Below are positions 1 through 8,814 of a DNA stretch of 33,245 nt, piece after piece; positions within the stretch are counted from its first letter, which is position 1; each line of letters opens with the position of its first letter. A model generated the notes under the pieces. The model was given only the letters and a program-made list of their open reading frames with translations. It was not told the DNA's origin and made no database searches. The stretch is from CAYJGN01 sp964369635 (GTDB taxonomy: Bacteria > Bacillota > Clostridia > Oscillospirales > Ruminococcaceae), in NCBI GenBank assembly GCA_964369635.1, contig CAYJGN010000021.1:1-33245 (forward strand), written 5' to 3'. Both the position numbers and the translations under genes were made by a program.

Positions 1-1450
1 CGATATCTTCTTTGCTCATATTTGATGAGCTTGTTATAGTTATCTTCTGCTCTTTTCCGCTTCCAAGGTCTTTAGCTGAAACATGAACGATACCGTTTGC
101 ATCTATATCAAAGGTAACTTCAATCTGAGGTACACCTCTTGGAGCTGCTGGGATGCCATCGAGGTGGAAGCGACCGAGCGATTTATTATCAGCCGCCATC
201 TCGCGCTCACCTTGAAGAACATTTATTTCAACCGAAGGCTGGTTATCAGCGGCAGTTGAGAACACCTGGCTCTTCTTTGTTGGGATTGTTGTGTTTCTCT
301 CGATTATCTTTGTTGAAACAGCACCCATAGTTTCAATTCCAAGCGATAGAGGAGTTACGTCAAGGAGAAGAACACCTTTAACATCGCCGCCAAGAACACC
401 GCCCTGAATAGCCGCACCAAGTGCAACACACTCATCGGGGTTTATCCCTTTAAACGGCTCTTTGCCTGTATAGTCTTTAACTGCGTCAACAACTGCTGGA
501 ATACGAGTTGAACCACCGACAAGGATTATTTTATCTATTTCCGAAAGAGCGAGTCCGCTATCTGCAATAGCTTGTTTTAGCGGTTTCATTGTAGCCTCAA
601 CAAGGTCGGCTGTGAGCTCGTTGAATTTCGCTCTTGTGAGTGTTGTGTTTAGATGTTTTGGGCCCTGTGCGTCCGCTGTGATAAATGGGATATTAACAGC
701 AGTTGAAGGAACTCCCGAAAGCTCGATTTTCGCCTTCTCAGCATCCTCTTTTAGTCTCTGCATAGCCATTTTATCGCCCTTTAGGCTAAATCCGTTCTCG
801 CGTTTAAACTCATCGTCGAGGAAGTTTATAATTCTCTCATCGAAATCGTCGCCGCCAAGACGGTTGTTACCAGCTGTTGCTAAAACCTCTTGAACGCCAT
901 CTCCCATCTCGATAATTGATACGTCGAAAGTACCGCCGCCAAGGTCATAGATTAAAACTTTCTGATCATTTTCTTTGTCAATTCCATAAGAGAGCGCTGC
1001 CGCTGTTGGCTCGTTTATGATTCTTAGAACTTCAAGGCCTGCTATCTGTCCTGCGTCTTTTGTCGCCTGGCGCTGAGCATCATTAAAGTAAGCTGGAACT
1101 GTTATAACAGCCTGAGTTACCTTCTCACCGAGATACGCTTCTGCATCTGTTTTAAGCTTTGTTAGCACCATCGCTGAAATTTCCTGTGGGGTATAGTCTT
1201 TTCCATCTATCTCAACTTTATATTTTGTGCCCATCTCTCTTTTAATAGAAGAGATTGTTCGAGCAGAGTTTGTAACCGCCTGTCTTTTCGCAACAGTTCC
1301 AACCATTCTCTCGCCATCTTTACCAAATGCAACAACCGATGGAGTTGTGCGCGCACCTTCTGCGTTCGCTATAACGGCAGCTTCGCCACCCTCCATAACT
1401 GCAACGCATGAATTTGTTGTTCCGAGATCAATTCCTATAATTTTTGCCAT
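1..1450 (-). CDS. dnaK: Molecular chaperone DnaK (Hsp70), 3' end missing
   Basis: ATP-driven Hsp70 chaperone of the cytoplasm, working with GrpE (nucleotide exchange) and DnaJ. About 483 codons are present; the C-terminal lid lies beyond base 1. Visible motifs are GIDLGTTNS near residue 6 (phosphate loop), NEPTAAALSYG, DLGGGTFDVS near residue 165, VGGSTRIP, and the substrate-binding domain start DVTPLSLGIETMG. The N-terminal ATPase region has the short Gram-positive form, running directly from KRQAVTNSART to MGTKYKVEIDGKDY. The start codon is preceded by AGGAGG (1461-1466, minus strand). It is the third gene of hrcA-grpE-dnaK, 18 bp after grpE, and should be under CIRCE/HrcA heat-shock control. 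Identification is certain. Confidence 0.98.
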   Translation of the reverse strand, partial: MAKIIGIDLGTTNSCVAVMEGGEAAVIANAEGARTTPSVVAFGKDGERMVGTVAKRQAVTNSARTISSIKREMGTKYKVEIDGKDYTPQEISAMVLTKLKTDAEAYLGEKVTQAVITVPAYFNDAQRQATKDAGQIAGLEVLRIINEPTAAALSYGIDKENDQKVLIYDLGGGTFDVSIIEMGDGVQEVLATAGNNRLGGDDFDERIINFLDDEFKRENGFSLKGDKMAMQRLKEDAEKAKIELSGVPSTAVNIPFITADAQGPKHLNTTLTRAKFNELTADLVEATMKPLKQAIADSGLALSEIDKIILVGGSTRIPAVVDAVKDYTGKEPFKGINPDECVALGAAIQGGVLGGDVKGVLLLDVTPLSLGIETMGAVSTKIIERNTTIPTKKSQVFSTAADNQPSVEINVLQGEREMAADNKSLGRFHLDGIPAAPRGVPQIEVTFDIDANGIVHVSAKDLGSGKEQKITITSSSNMSKEDI

Positions 1451-1468
1451 AATATTCTTTCCTCCTAA

Positions 1469-1999
1469 TTAGTTTGCCACCGCAACGGTAGCTGGTCTTA
1501 TAATTTTATCGTTTAGGGTATATCCCTGTAATAATACCTGTGCTATGGTGTTTTCGCCAAGATTTTCATCCTCGATATGCATAACTGCATTGTGTTTGTT
1601 CGGGTCGAAAGCCTCTCCGACTGTTGCGACCGTCTTAATACCCATCTTCTCAAAAGTTGCCTCAAGGCTTTGCAGAATCATATCAATTCCCTCTTTAAAC
1701 TTTTCGTCTGAGCATGGAGCTGTTAGTGATAATTTTAGATTATCGAAAATCGGCAGAAAATTTGTTACTACATTTGCCGTTACAAACGAAGCAAGCTCTT
1801 CTTTTTCTCGGGCTGTGCGGTTTTTAAAGTTTGTAAACTCCGCTACCTGACGAAGCAGTTTATCTTCGAGTTCTGCAATAATCTCTCCTGGACCTTTCTC
1901 TTCAATCTGCTCGGTGGTTTCACTGTTTTTCTCGCTTTTTTCTTCGCTTAAATCCTTTTCAGCTGAAACCTCTGGCTTTTCATCTTTCTTTTTCTTCAA
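1469..1999 (-). CDS. grpE: Nucleotide exchange factor GrpE
   Basis: Cochaperone that releases ADP from DnaK. The 176-residue length is normal. The N-terminal third is charged and low in complexity (Lys/Glu-rich, residues 1-50), as usual for the unstructured GrpE tail. It is followed by the long coiled-coil helix (ELEDKLLRQVAEFTNFKNR) and the C-terminal beta domain with the family signature GEAFDPNKHNAVMHIED and TIAQVLLQGYTLNDKIIRPA. It starts 20 bp after the hrcA stop and ends just before dnaK, so it belongs to the same heat-shock operon. Certain from the signature. Confidence 0.97.
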   Translation of the reverse strand: MKKKKDEKPEVSAEKDLSEEKSEKNSETTEQIEEKGPGEIIAELEDKLLRQVAEFTNFKNRTAREKEELASFVTANVVTNFLPIFDNLKLSLTAPCSDEKFKEGIDMILQSLEATFEKMGIKTVATVGEAFDPNKHNAVMHIEDENLGENTIAQVLLQGYTLNDKIIRPATVAVAN

Positions 2000-2019
2000 A
2001 ACATTACCTCTTCTCTATT

Positions 2020-3015
2020 TTATGATAGCATTCTGCCAAGTAGGTCAGCAAAATACTCAAGATGCGATATAAGTGCCGCGTAATCGGCACGTAGTGGTGC
2101 TACAACTCCAAGTTGCCCCTCGCTGCCATCCCGATAGCGATATTTCGTTACAACAAGACTAGTGCCTGGAAGTCCTTCTTTGCTTGTTTCATCATCGAGG
2201 ATAATTCTGGTCTTTTCGCCCGGTCGCTCAAGCAGATGTGCAAGAGCTTCCTTCGGTATATGATACCCCAAATTCTTATCCTGTAACCCTGAAATAGAAA
2301 GTAGATTTTCACTTCCTAAAACTTTAAGCTCCCCTTCGAGTATCTCATTTGCAAGGGTCATGATCGTGTATAAAATTGGCATTGCAAGAGCTGCATACTC
2401 ATCGAGCGACTCGGAAACTTTTCGAATAAAGGTTGGGTTTATCGTGCGCAGTCGAACACCTGTTAGTTTTTGCGCTATCATAACCTTTATCATGATGCTC
2501 TCAGACTCATTGAGTGCCACCTTGCAAACAGAAGTTTTTATCGAACCGCCAGAGCTTATAAGCGCTACCGCCCAGTTATCATAATCTATCTGCAAAAGGT
2601 CAATTCGCCGAATTGTTGCATCTCCCATCGAGGGAGTTGATGCAACGGTTGCGCACCGCAGAATTTCCGATAAAACAACCGTTACCTGCTCGATAACATT
2701 CAGCGGATCTACATTTGAGACATTAAAAACGCTGTTTATATACTGCTGCTTTTCCTCTGTCAGCGGTTTTCTCTGCATAAGCCTGTCGATATAAAGTCGC
2801 AGTCCTCTGTGGGTTGGAATTCTGCCTGCTGAAGTGTGCGGCTGGGTTAGGATATCGAGCAAATCAAGCACCGACATCTCATTTCGAATTGTTGCAGGTG
2901 AAACTTCATTTAGAAAATAAGCGGCGACATATTTGCTACCAACCGGCTCGCCTGTTTCGATATACCGCTCAACTACAACCCCTAAAATCCGAAGCTGTCT
3001 TGCTGTTAATTCCAC
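2020..3015 (-). CDS. hrcA: Heat-inducible transcription repressor HrcA
   Basis: Repressor that binds the CIRCE operator and shuts off the dnaK operon; it is kept active by GroEL. The N-terminal winged helix is visible (LTARQLRILGVVVERYIETG, then EPVGSKYVA and SPATIRNEMSVLD), followed by the GAF-like core and the conserved end region YRYRDGSEGQLGVVAP. I chose the GTG at 3013-3015, giving 331 residues starting at VELTARQL. It has the Shine-Dalgarno AAGGTGG at good spacing and matches the usual HrcA N-terminus, while an upstream in-frame GTG at 3027 lacks a site. It is the first gene of hrcA-grpE-dnaK and sits directly downstream of its own CIRCE, implying autoregulation. Confidence 0.96.
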   Translation of the reverse strand: MELTARQLRILGVVVERYIETGEPVGSKYVAAYFLNEVSPATIRNEMSVLDLLDILTQPHTSAGRIPTHRGLRLYIDRLMQRKPLTEEKQQYINSVFNVSNVDPLNVIEQVTVVLSEILRCATVASTPSMGDATIRRIDLLQIDYDNWAVALISSGGSIKTSVCKVALNESESIMIKVMIAQKLTGVRLRTINPTFIRKVSESLDEYAALAMPILYTIMTLANEILEGELKVLGSENLLSISGLQDKNLGYHIPKEALAHLLERPGEKTRIILDDETSKEGLPGTSLVVTKYRYRDGSEGQLGVVAPLRADYAALISHLEYFADLLGRMLS

Positions 3016-3051
3016 ATCCTTCACCACCTTAGCACTAAAATTTTTAAGGTG

Positions 3052-3078
3052 TTAGCACTCTCATCACTTGACTGCTAA
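3052..3078 (-). promoter_or_regulatory. CIRCE operator (HrcA binding site)
   Basis: TTAGCACTC, 9 bp, GACTGCTAA. This matches the CIRCE consensus TTAGCACTC-N9-GAGTGCTAA at 17 of 18 positions. It lies between the -10 box and the hrcA start, the usual place. A further left half-site, TTAGCACTA, occurs at 3029-3037, 23 bp away, without a recognisable partner. Confidence 0.95.
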
Positions 3079-3085
3079 CACCTAT

Positions 3086-3114
3086 AATATACAACTATTC
3101 CCCTCTCTTGTCAA
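3086..3114 (-). promoter_or_regulatory. Sigma-A promoter of hrcA-grpE-dnaK
   Basis: On the minus strand: TTGACA (3109-3114), 17 bp spacer, TATATT (3086-3091). The -35 box sits inside a short palindrome (CTCTTGTCAAGAG). The CIRCE follows within 8 bp of the -10 box, so HrcA would block the transcription start. Confidence 0.88.
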
Positions 3115-3579
3115 GAGGTTTTTTGAAAAAATTTTTAGATTTTAGGTAGTATAAATAATCCTAAGGACTTATTTATTAGGTATTTGCGGCGGTTGCCGTG
3201 AAGCGGCGAGCCGTAAACCAATAAAATAAGCGTTTATATTAGCATAGCTAATATAAATAACAGTTGTTTGCACTTCTTCTGCCGCCCCGCCCGTGGCTCA
3301 CGCATAAAATGCGTGAGCCTTTGCACATTCGTGCGGCCCGCCGATTACAAATCGGCAGTGCGGGCGGGGCGGCAGAAGCACGAGAGAGGCAGCATAAGTA
3401 TGGAGAGAAATGCTTCCCCACTCGATATCATAACCAATCTCCGCTTCGTTTATTTATAACTTCATCTTATTGCCTTGCCCTCGCGACATACTAGCAAATG
3501 GCAGATATATATTAGGCATGTATGGCATCTTTGTCCTACGCCATTAGGTAAATTATAAATAGTCAAAGCGATGATAGGT
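3115..3579. other. Intergenic region between hemW and hrcA, rich in hairpins
   Basis: No gene is seen in these 465 bp. Contents: an imperfect GC-rich hairpin around 3183-3219, a perfect 11-bp hairpin TTTATATTAGC/GCTAATATAAA (3233-3257), and the four-way-junction repeat A (3276-3378). Short reading frames over the repeat are products of its GC content and not credible genes. No clear rho-independent terminator was found for hemW. Confidence 0.6.
3276..3378. repeat. Four-way-junction repeat, copy A
   Basis: Outer stem: a perfect 18-bp inverted repeat, CTTCTGCCGCCCCGCCCG at 3276-3293 against 3361-3378. It encloses three hairpins: GGCTCACGCA (10 bp, 3295-3319, loop TAAAA), GCAC/GTGC (3323-3334) and GCCGATT (7 bp, 3340-3356, loop ACA). 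The same layout with other arm sequences recurs at 11.3, 17.5, 24.8 and 30.0 kb. It lies about 200 bp 3' of hemW. Confidence 0.85.
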
Positions 3580-4716
3580 CTATAAAAACTTTAAAATAAC
3601 GCTGTGAAGCAGATCAAGCCCTCTGTCAGTTGCTTTTATTCTGCTCATATCCATCGTCGGCAGATGGCTTTCATCGCCAGTTGGATAAACTCGCATACTC
3701 CCGTCCTCTATATATATAAGCCCCTTTGTTTCAAGCTCTCTCGCAACAGCTAAAACATGTTCTGCAAACGCTTTATCTTCAATAGCAATTTTCGGCAGAA
3801 AAACTCCTTCGGCGGTGCGCAAAGCAAGGGTTAAGTATTCTCTTGCATCTCCGCCAAGACTATCAAAAATCTGAGGAGCAGTAGGGTTTTTCAAAAACTG
3901 GGCAAGGTCAGGTTCGGTGTAAAGTCGTTTGCCATCTATAAAGCTGTGTGCTGCGGGACCTATTCCTATATACTGCGAACATCGCCAGTATTTCATATTA
4001 TGCTCTGAAATAAGTCCGTCCTTTGCAAAGTTTGAAACTTCATATCGCTCATACCCCGCTGCCGAAAGCTCTGCTTTAACTAAATCAAAACCATCTGCCG
4101 CTAAATCGCTATCCTGTGGCTCTATTCCTTTTTTATAGAAGTCGCACCCCTCATCGACCGTTAATTGATAGCAGCTTATATGAGTGGGGTCTTGACTTAT
4201 GACAAAATCAATGCTCTCTCGAAGCTTTTCTGGCGTGCTACCTGGTAGCGATAAAATAAGGTCAAGCGAGATATTGTATATCCCTGCCGCCTTTGCCGCT
4301 GCAATTGAGCGGGTAACATCTTCATTAGTATGCCGCCTGTTCATAAGCAGAAGCTCATCTTCATTAGCGCTCTGCACCCCAAATGATAATCGGTTTACAA
4401 AAACCTCATCCGCAAGTTTTTTATAGTCTAAGTCATCATCGGGATTGACTTCGATAGTAATTTCATCGCCGCAAAACTCAAATATCTCATATATAGATGA
4501 AAGGAGTCTGCAGAGAAGCTCTGTACCGAGAAGCGATGGTGTTCCACCGCCTATATAAATGGTATCTATCTTCTGCCCATGATAAATAGAGGCGGCTTTT
4601 ATAACCGCCTCTGTGTATTCGTTATATAATTTTTCGTTGCCAACCGTTGAATAAAAATCGCAGTATCCGCAACGGCTTTTGCAGAATGGAACATGAATAT
4701 AAAGACCTTTAATCAT
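3580..4716 (-). CDS. hemW: Heme chaperone HemW (radical SAM, CPO-III-like)
   Basis: Radical SAM protein of the HemN/HemW family; HemW binds and delivers heme rather than oxidising coproporphyrinogen. The CX3CX2C cluster motif reads CKSRCGYCDFYS (residues 12-23), followed by YIGGGTPSLL and, further on, FGVQS and LDLILSLPGST. The single N-terminal cluster motif, the 378-residue length and the position after lepA all fit HemW, formerly called HemN in the B. subtilis lepA-hemN-hrcA cluster. Its ATG overlaps the lepA stop by 8 bp (ATGATTAA), implying translational coupling. Choice of HemW over HemN/HemZ rests on family length and context. Confidence 0.92.
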   Translation of the reverse strand: MIKGLYIHVPFCKSRCGYCDFYSTVGNEKLYNEYTEAVIKAASIYHGQKIDTIYIGGGTPSLLGTELLCRLLSSIYEIFEFCGDEITIEVNPDDDLDYKKLADEVFVNRLSFGVQSANEDELLLMNRRHTNEDVTRSIAAAKAAGIYNISLDLILSLPGSTPEKLRESIDFVISQDPTHISCYQLTVDEGCDFYKKGIEPQDSDLAADGFDLVKAELSAAGYERYEVSNFAKDGLISEHNMKYWRCSQYIGIGPAAHSFIDGKRLYTEPDLAQFLKNPTAPQIFDSLGGDAREYLTLALRTAEGVFLPKIAIEDKAFAEHVLAVARELETKGLIYIEDGSMRVYPTGDESHLPTMDMSRIKATDRGLDLLHSVILKFL

Positions 4717-6514
4717 CGAGCTTTAATACCGACATAAATGCCTCACTTGGCAGTTCAACAGAACCGAGTTGGCGCATCTTCTTCTTTCCTTCTTTTTGTT
4801 TTTCAAGAAGCTTTTTCTTTCTTGTTATATCGCCGCCATAGCATTTTGCCAAAACATCTTTTCTCATTGCGCGAACAGTTTCTCTCGCAATTACCTTGCC
4901 GCCGATAGCCGCCTGAATAGGCACTTCAAACATCTGTCTTGGAATATTGTCTTTTAGTTTTTCGGCAATTTTTCGTCCTCTTGCATATGATTTATCGGTA
5001 TGAACGATAAACGATAGCGCATCGACAACATCGCCATTTAAAAGTAAATCGAGTTTGACAAGCTTCGATGAGCGGTACTCTAAAAAGTCGTAGTCATAGC
5101 TTGCATAGCCTTTAGAGCAGCTCTTTAGCGCGTCAAAAAAGTCGTAGACTATTTCATTTAGTGGCAGTTCATAGTGGATATCCACCCTGTCGCCATCAAG
5201 GTATTTCATATCGCGAAAAACCCCACGTCTATCCTGACAAAGCTCCATTATATTTCCAACAAACCCTTGCGGCGAATAGATATGAACATCAACTATCGGC
5301 TCATAAGAGGTCGCTATTGTTGCGGGGTCTGGGTAGTTTGCTGGGTTATCAACCCATATATCCTCGCCGTTTGTAAGTCCTATTTTATAGATAACCGATG
5401 GCGCTGTTATTATAAGGTCGAGGTCAAACTCTCGCTCAAGGCGAAGGGAGATAATCTCCATATGAAGAAGTCCCAAAAATCCGCATCTAAATCCAAATCC
5501 AAGCGCCGCTGAGGTTTCTGGCTCGAATGTTAGAGAAGCATCGTTTAGCTGAAGCTTTAAAAGCGCCTCTTTAAGGTCACCATATCTTGCACCGTCAACT
5601 GGGTAGATACCTGAGAAAACCATAGGGTTTACCTTTTTGTATCCCGGAAGTGGCTCTATATCAGGTGTTGTTTTGTGGGTTATCGTATCACCAACTCGTG
5701 TATCGGTAACGTTTTTGATAGACGCCGCAATATACCCTACCTGTCCCGCCTGTAAACAATCGGTCGGTATTGAGTTTAGCGGTCCCATCATCCCAACTTC
5801 AACAACGTTAAAGATAGCGCCTGTCTGCATCATTAAAATTTCGTCACCGACTTTTACGCACCCCTCGACAACACGAATATAGACGATAACACCTTTATAG
5901 CTATCATAAACGCTATCGAAGATAAGGCATTTAAGCGGAGCTGTTTCATCCCCTTTTGGCGGTGGTACATCTTTAATAATCTGCTTTATAACAGCTTCTA
6001 TGTTGACACCTGTTTTAGCGCTTATTAGCGGCGCATCGAGAGCCGGAATACCTATGATATCCTCAATCTCGTGCGCAACACGCTGCGGATCTGCCGCTGG
6101 CAGATCTATCTTATTTATAACGGGAACAACCTCGAGGTCATTTTCAACCGCAAGGTAGGTATTTGCAAGGGTTTGCGCCTCTATTCCCTGTGAAGCATCA
6201 ACAACAAGCACCGCCCCCTCGCAAGCGGCAAGCGAGCGAGAGACCTCATAGTTGAAGTCAACGTGTCCTGGGGTATCGATTAGGTTTAGCGAATAGACTT
6301 CGCCGTCCTCGTCTTTGTAGTTGACAGTTACAGCGCGCGCCTTAATGGTAATCCCACGCTCACGCTCGATATCCATATCATCGAGTAGCTGCTCTTGCTG
6401 CTCTCGCTTGGTAACAGCCATAGTTATATCGAGAATTCGGTCAGCAAGGGTTGATTTACCGTGGTCGATATGGGCAATTATTGAAAAGTTTCTGATTTTA
6501 TCCTTATAGGACAT
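4709..6514 (-). CDS. lepA: Elongation factor 4 (LepA)
   Basis: Ribosome-bound translational GTPase (EF4) that acts on stalled or back-translocated ribosomes and in 30S assembly. G-domain motifs: AHIDHGKST (G1, residues 15-23), ERGITI (G2), DTPGHVDF (G3), NKIDLPAA (G4). The LepA-specific C-terminal domain ends in the typical basic stretch RKKKLLEKQKEGKKKMRQLG and the closing SEAFMSVLKLDD. The 601-residue length is standard. It follows the unknown membrane protein by 14 bp with GGGAGA before the ATG and is coupled to hemW. It appears to be cotranscribed with envelope genes upstream, an arrangement that is not ancestral. Confidence 0.98.
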   Translation of the reverse strand: MSYKDKIRNFSIIAHIDHGKSTLADRILDITMAVTKREQQEQLLDDMDIERERGITIKARAVTVNYKDEDGEVYSLNLIDTPGHVDFNYEVSRSLAACEGAVLVVDASQGIEAQTLANTYLAVENDLEVVPVINKIDLPAADPQRVAHEIEDIIGIPALDAPLISAKTGVNIEAVIKQIIKDVPPPKGDETAPLKCLIFDSVYDSYKGVIVYIRVVEGCVKVGDEILMMQTGAIFNVVEVGMMGPLNSIPTDCLQAGQVGYIAASIKNVTDTRVGDTITHKTTPDIEPLPGYKKVNPMVFSGIYPVDGARYGDLKEALLKLQLNDASLTFEPETSAALGFGFRCGFLGLLHMEIISLRLEREFDLDLIITAPSVIYKIGLTNGEDIWVDNPANYPDPATIATSYEPIVDVHIYSPQGFVGNIMELCQDRRGVFRDMKYLDGDRVDIHYELPLNEIVYDFFDALKSCSKGYASYDYDFLEYRSSKLVKLDLLLNGDVVDALSFIVHTDKSYARGRKIAEKLKDNIPRQMFEVPIQAAIGGKVIARETVRAMRKDVLAKCYGGDITRKKKLLEKQKEGKKKMRQLGSVELPSEAFMSVLKLDD

Positions 6515-6528
6515 AGATGTCTCTCCCT

Positions 6529-7848
6529 TTATTCTGCGTTTTTAATATCTATGCTTAGTGCCTCAATAGTTCCGTTTCTATCGGTTAAATAGATAAAATA
6601 TCTTGAAGGGTAGTCGTAAATTGTGCTCCCTTTTCTTATCTGATAATTAAACGAAACCTCCGCCACAACAACGTTTCCAACCGAATATAGTATCTCATAG
6701 CTCTCATCTAAAAATTCATAAGAGTCATGCCTTATATACCAGCTGTTGTCGAAATAGAGGATATCGTATTCAAACGATGTTCCGTTATATAGTCTTTGTG
6801 TCAGAGCTGATTTTGATGCATCTTTTGTTATAAATCTTGCGTAAATATTTGAAATTTCGGTAGCGGCACTCAAAAAGCGCTCATGTTCTTCGGGCGATAA
6901 AACCCGGGACACTATATTCTGCCCCTCAACGTTTACAACCTCATATCCGTCCCCCGCAGTTACAATCGGCTCACCATAAAGCTCATCAACTGTTAGCGTT
7001 GAAACGCCTGTCAGCTCAAACGGTGAATCAACAAGGCGCTCTTCGTTTAGGTCGGTTATCGCTACCGCATCGCTTTCAACTAAAACATCGTTTAGATAAA
7101 CCTGCGCTCCGCTATCCATAAGTACTGAAAAACTTGTCGTTTCGAGGAGCGAAACCATTTCAACAAGCTCATAGTTTGAAAATCCAAAAGAACCCTCATC
7201 TCCGCGCTCGAATCTGGCAGTTGCGATATCAACCCCATCGCTCTTTATTTTGATTTCAGTTAAACCCTCTTGATATGTAAGCTCGCCAAAGTTTGGTGAG
7301 TAGTTCTGTTCGTATTTTGATGGCTCTAAAACCATAGCTGGATTTGCCGCTATCTCATCTAATAGGTTGTTTGCCGCTGTTTTTAGAAGAGAGTTTTCAT
7401 ATCCTGCGAGGAAATTTGAAAAAATTATAAGCCCTATTGCGAGCAGTATAAAGAGCGCCCCATAGACTATCCCCATCTTTATAAAGAAAGGTTTTAAGCT
7501 CTTTTTATCGCCACTAACTCGAAAATTCCGCTTTATCAACCCCAATAAACCATCATTTTCACCTGCAACTGACTCTTCTGATATTTTTGCAGCTTCGGCG
7601 CTCTCTTCTTCATTGTTTTTGGCATCAGCTATTTCAACGCTTGGAATTTTTGCAGTTTTTGCGGTTGCAGTCTCGCTATCGTGGGCATCGCTATCTATCT
7701 CTGCCTTTTCTATTTTAATCTCTTTTGTAAGGCTGCTCTCGGTTTCGGCCGCTGTCTCTATTATATTATCGAGAACTTTGCCTTTATTTTCACCGTCGGG
7801 AGTATATTCACCCATTTCGGTTATCTCTATCTTTTTATCTTTACTCAT
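6529..7848 (-). CDS. Unknown one-TM protein with acidic cytoplasmic N-terminus
   Basis: I do not recognise this protein (about 439 aa). It has a long charged, Glu/Ala/Lys-rich N-terminal region (residues 1-100), then a basic stretch (LIKRNF, SGDKKSLKPF), one strong membrane helix at about 125-147, and an extracellular part of about 290 residues with no cysteines or known motif. The orientation N-in/C-out follows from the positive residues before the helix. Two ATGs are adjacent (7851 and 7848); the second has the better spacing to GAGG. It starts 9 bp after the glycosidase stop and precedes lepA by 14 bp, so it shares the envelope operon. A role at the cell surface is inference only. Confidence 0.8.
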   Translation of the reverse strand: MSKDKKIEITEMGEYTPDGENKGKVLDNIIETAAETESSLTKEIKIEKAEIDSDAHDSETATAKTAKIPSVEIADAKNNEEESAEAAKISEESVAGENDGLLGLIKRNFRVSGDKKSLKPFFIKMGIVYGALFILLAIGLIIFSNFLAGYENSLLKTAANNLLDEIAANPAMVLEPSKYEQNYSPNFGELTYQEGLTEIKIKSDGVDIATARFERGDEGSFGFSNYELVEMVSLLETTSFSVLMDSGAQVYLNDVLVESDAVAITDLNEERLVDSPFELTGVSTLTVDELYGEPIVTAGDGYEVVNVEGQNIVSRVLSPEEHERFLSAATEISNIYARFITKDASKSALTQRLYNGTSFEYDILYFDNSWYIRHDSYEFLDESYEILYSVGNVVVAEVSFNYQIRKGSTIYDYPSRYFIYLTDRNGTIEALSIDIKNAE

Positions 7849-7857
7849 CATTCACCT

Positions 7858-8814
7858 CTATTTAACAATCCAGCCAGTAGGCAGGTCGCGCGGGCCATAT
7901 AGCGAAGCAGGGGTTGATATTAGCTCGCCCTCATAATAGAGAGTTGACGAAGAGCCGCCATCGAGGTTTGAAGCATTAACTGCGCCAAACTCAACCATAA
8001 CCTTCTGCAAATCCGAATAAGATGCACCGAGTGAGTGCGCCTGTCGACCATCTATGACGAGTAGCAAAACAGCACCGTCAGCCCTCTGGCCTATCGCTGT
8101 TCGGGGATTTAGTCCGCCGCCTGTTCCGACTATTGGCAAACTCTCGCCGTTTATGATTAGTGCAGGCTCAAATGACACAGCGTCTCGAAGTCCCATCTCA
8201 ACCGCTTCGTTTGCCGTCATACTGCCGACTACAAGTCTATCCTCTGCGTCAAACCCAACAACATTCGTCTCAACCCAGCCCCACATAAGCTCTCCATGTG
8301 AGATAACAGTACCGAGCGGTGTACCACCGTTTCCAACGCCGCCCATATCAACGAAACCACCGGCATTAGTGCCTGCAATACCGCCCTCTTTTTCAATCAT
8401 CTCGGTAACTTTAATACCGCGGTGTCCCTCGCCAAACGTATCGGGTGTTGAAACAACAACCCTTGAAGGGTCATTGACTATAAGCATAAAGCCTTTATAT
8501 GTATCTCCGACAACATCAACAAGCTCGACCTTGTCTTTATCTATTTCCTCTTCGTCAAAGTCATCATACAAATCGGTATCGGTAACTTCATCGGTCTGCA
8601 AAACTTTGTTTCCATCTAAAATAGCCGCCACCTCTTCACCTGGAAGGTAGATATACGGGATAAATTTTAGCGCTGAAGTCTCAGTTACTGAAACGACGAG
8701 CAGATCTCTCGCTGTCTGCGACGGGCCATAGAAGATAACAGCCATTAGCAGAAGCAGCGATATTAGGATAAATAATATTGCAGATAGAAACGATAGGGCA
8801 ATTTTTTTAACCAT
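7858..8814 (-). CDS. Phosphodiester glycosidase (NAGPA-domain) membrane protein
   Basis: Likely a surface-anchored member of the phosphodiester glycosidase family (NAGPA/DUF2233), related to the enzyme that uncovers mannose-6-phosphate and to bacterial exopolysaccharide-processing proteins. It has an N-terminal anchor (residues 7-29), a linker with an acidic Asp/Glu run near 80-90, then the domain with GTNAGGFVDMG, NPRTAIGQRADG, LLVIDGRQAHSLGAS and NLDGGSSSTLYY near residue 285, the family's most conserved core. Its start overlaps the glycosyltransferase gene by 8 bp, so the two are probably translated together, suggesting they act on the same glycan or glycolipid. The substrate is unknown. 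Confidence 0.88.
   Translation of the reverse strand: MVKKIALSFLSAILFILISLLLLMAVIFYGPSQTARDLLVVSVTETSALKFIPYIYLPGEEVAAILDGNKVLQTDEVTDTDLYDDFDEEEIDKDKVELVDVVGDTYKGFMLIVNDPSRVVVSTPDTFGEGHRGIKVTEMIEKEGGIAGTNAGGFVDMGGVGNGGTPLGTVISHGELMWGWVETNVVGFDAEDRLVVGSMTANEAVEMGLRDAVSFEPALIINGESLPIVGTGGGLNPRTAIGQRADGAVLLLVIDGRQAHSLGASYSDLQKVMVEFGAVNASNLDGGSSSTLYYEGELISTPASLYGPRDLPTGWIVK

Noticed and set aside
3264..3494. Short reading frames over repeat A and similar ones over repeats B, C and D
   Set aside because: They are read through GC-rich palindromes, lack ribosome binding sites and show no protein signature; the stem-loop layout explains the sequence.
5174..5512. 112-codon plus frame inside lepA
   Set aside because: Antisense shadow of a clearly coding region; no start signal.
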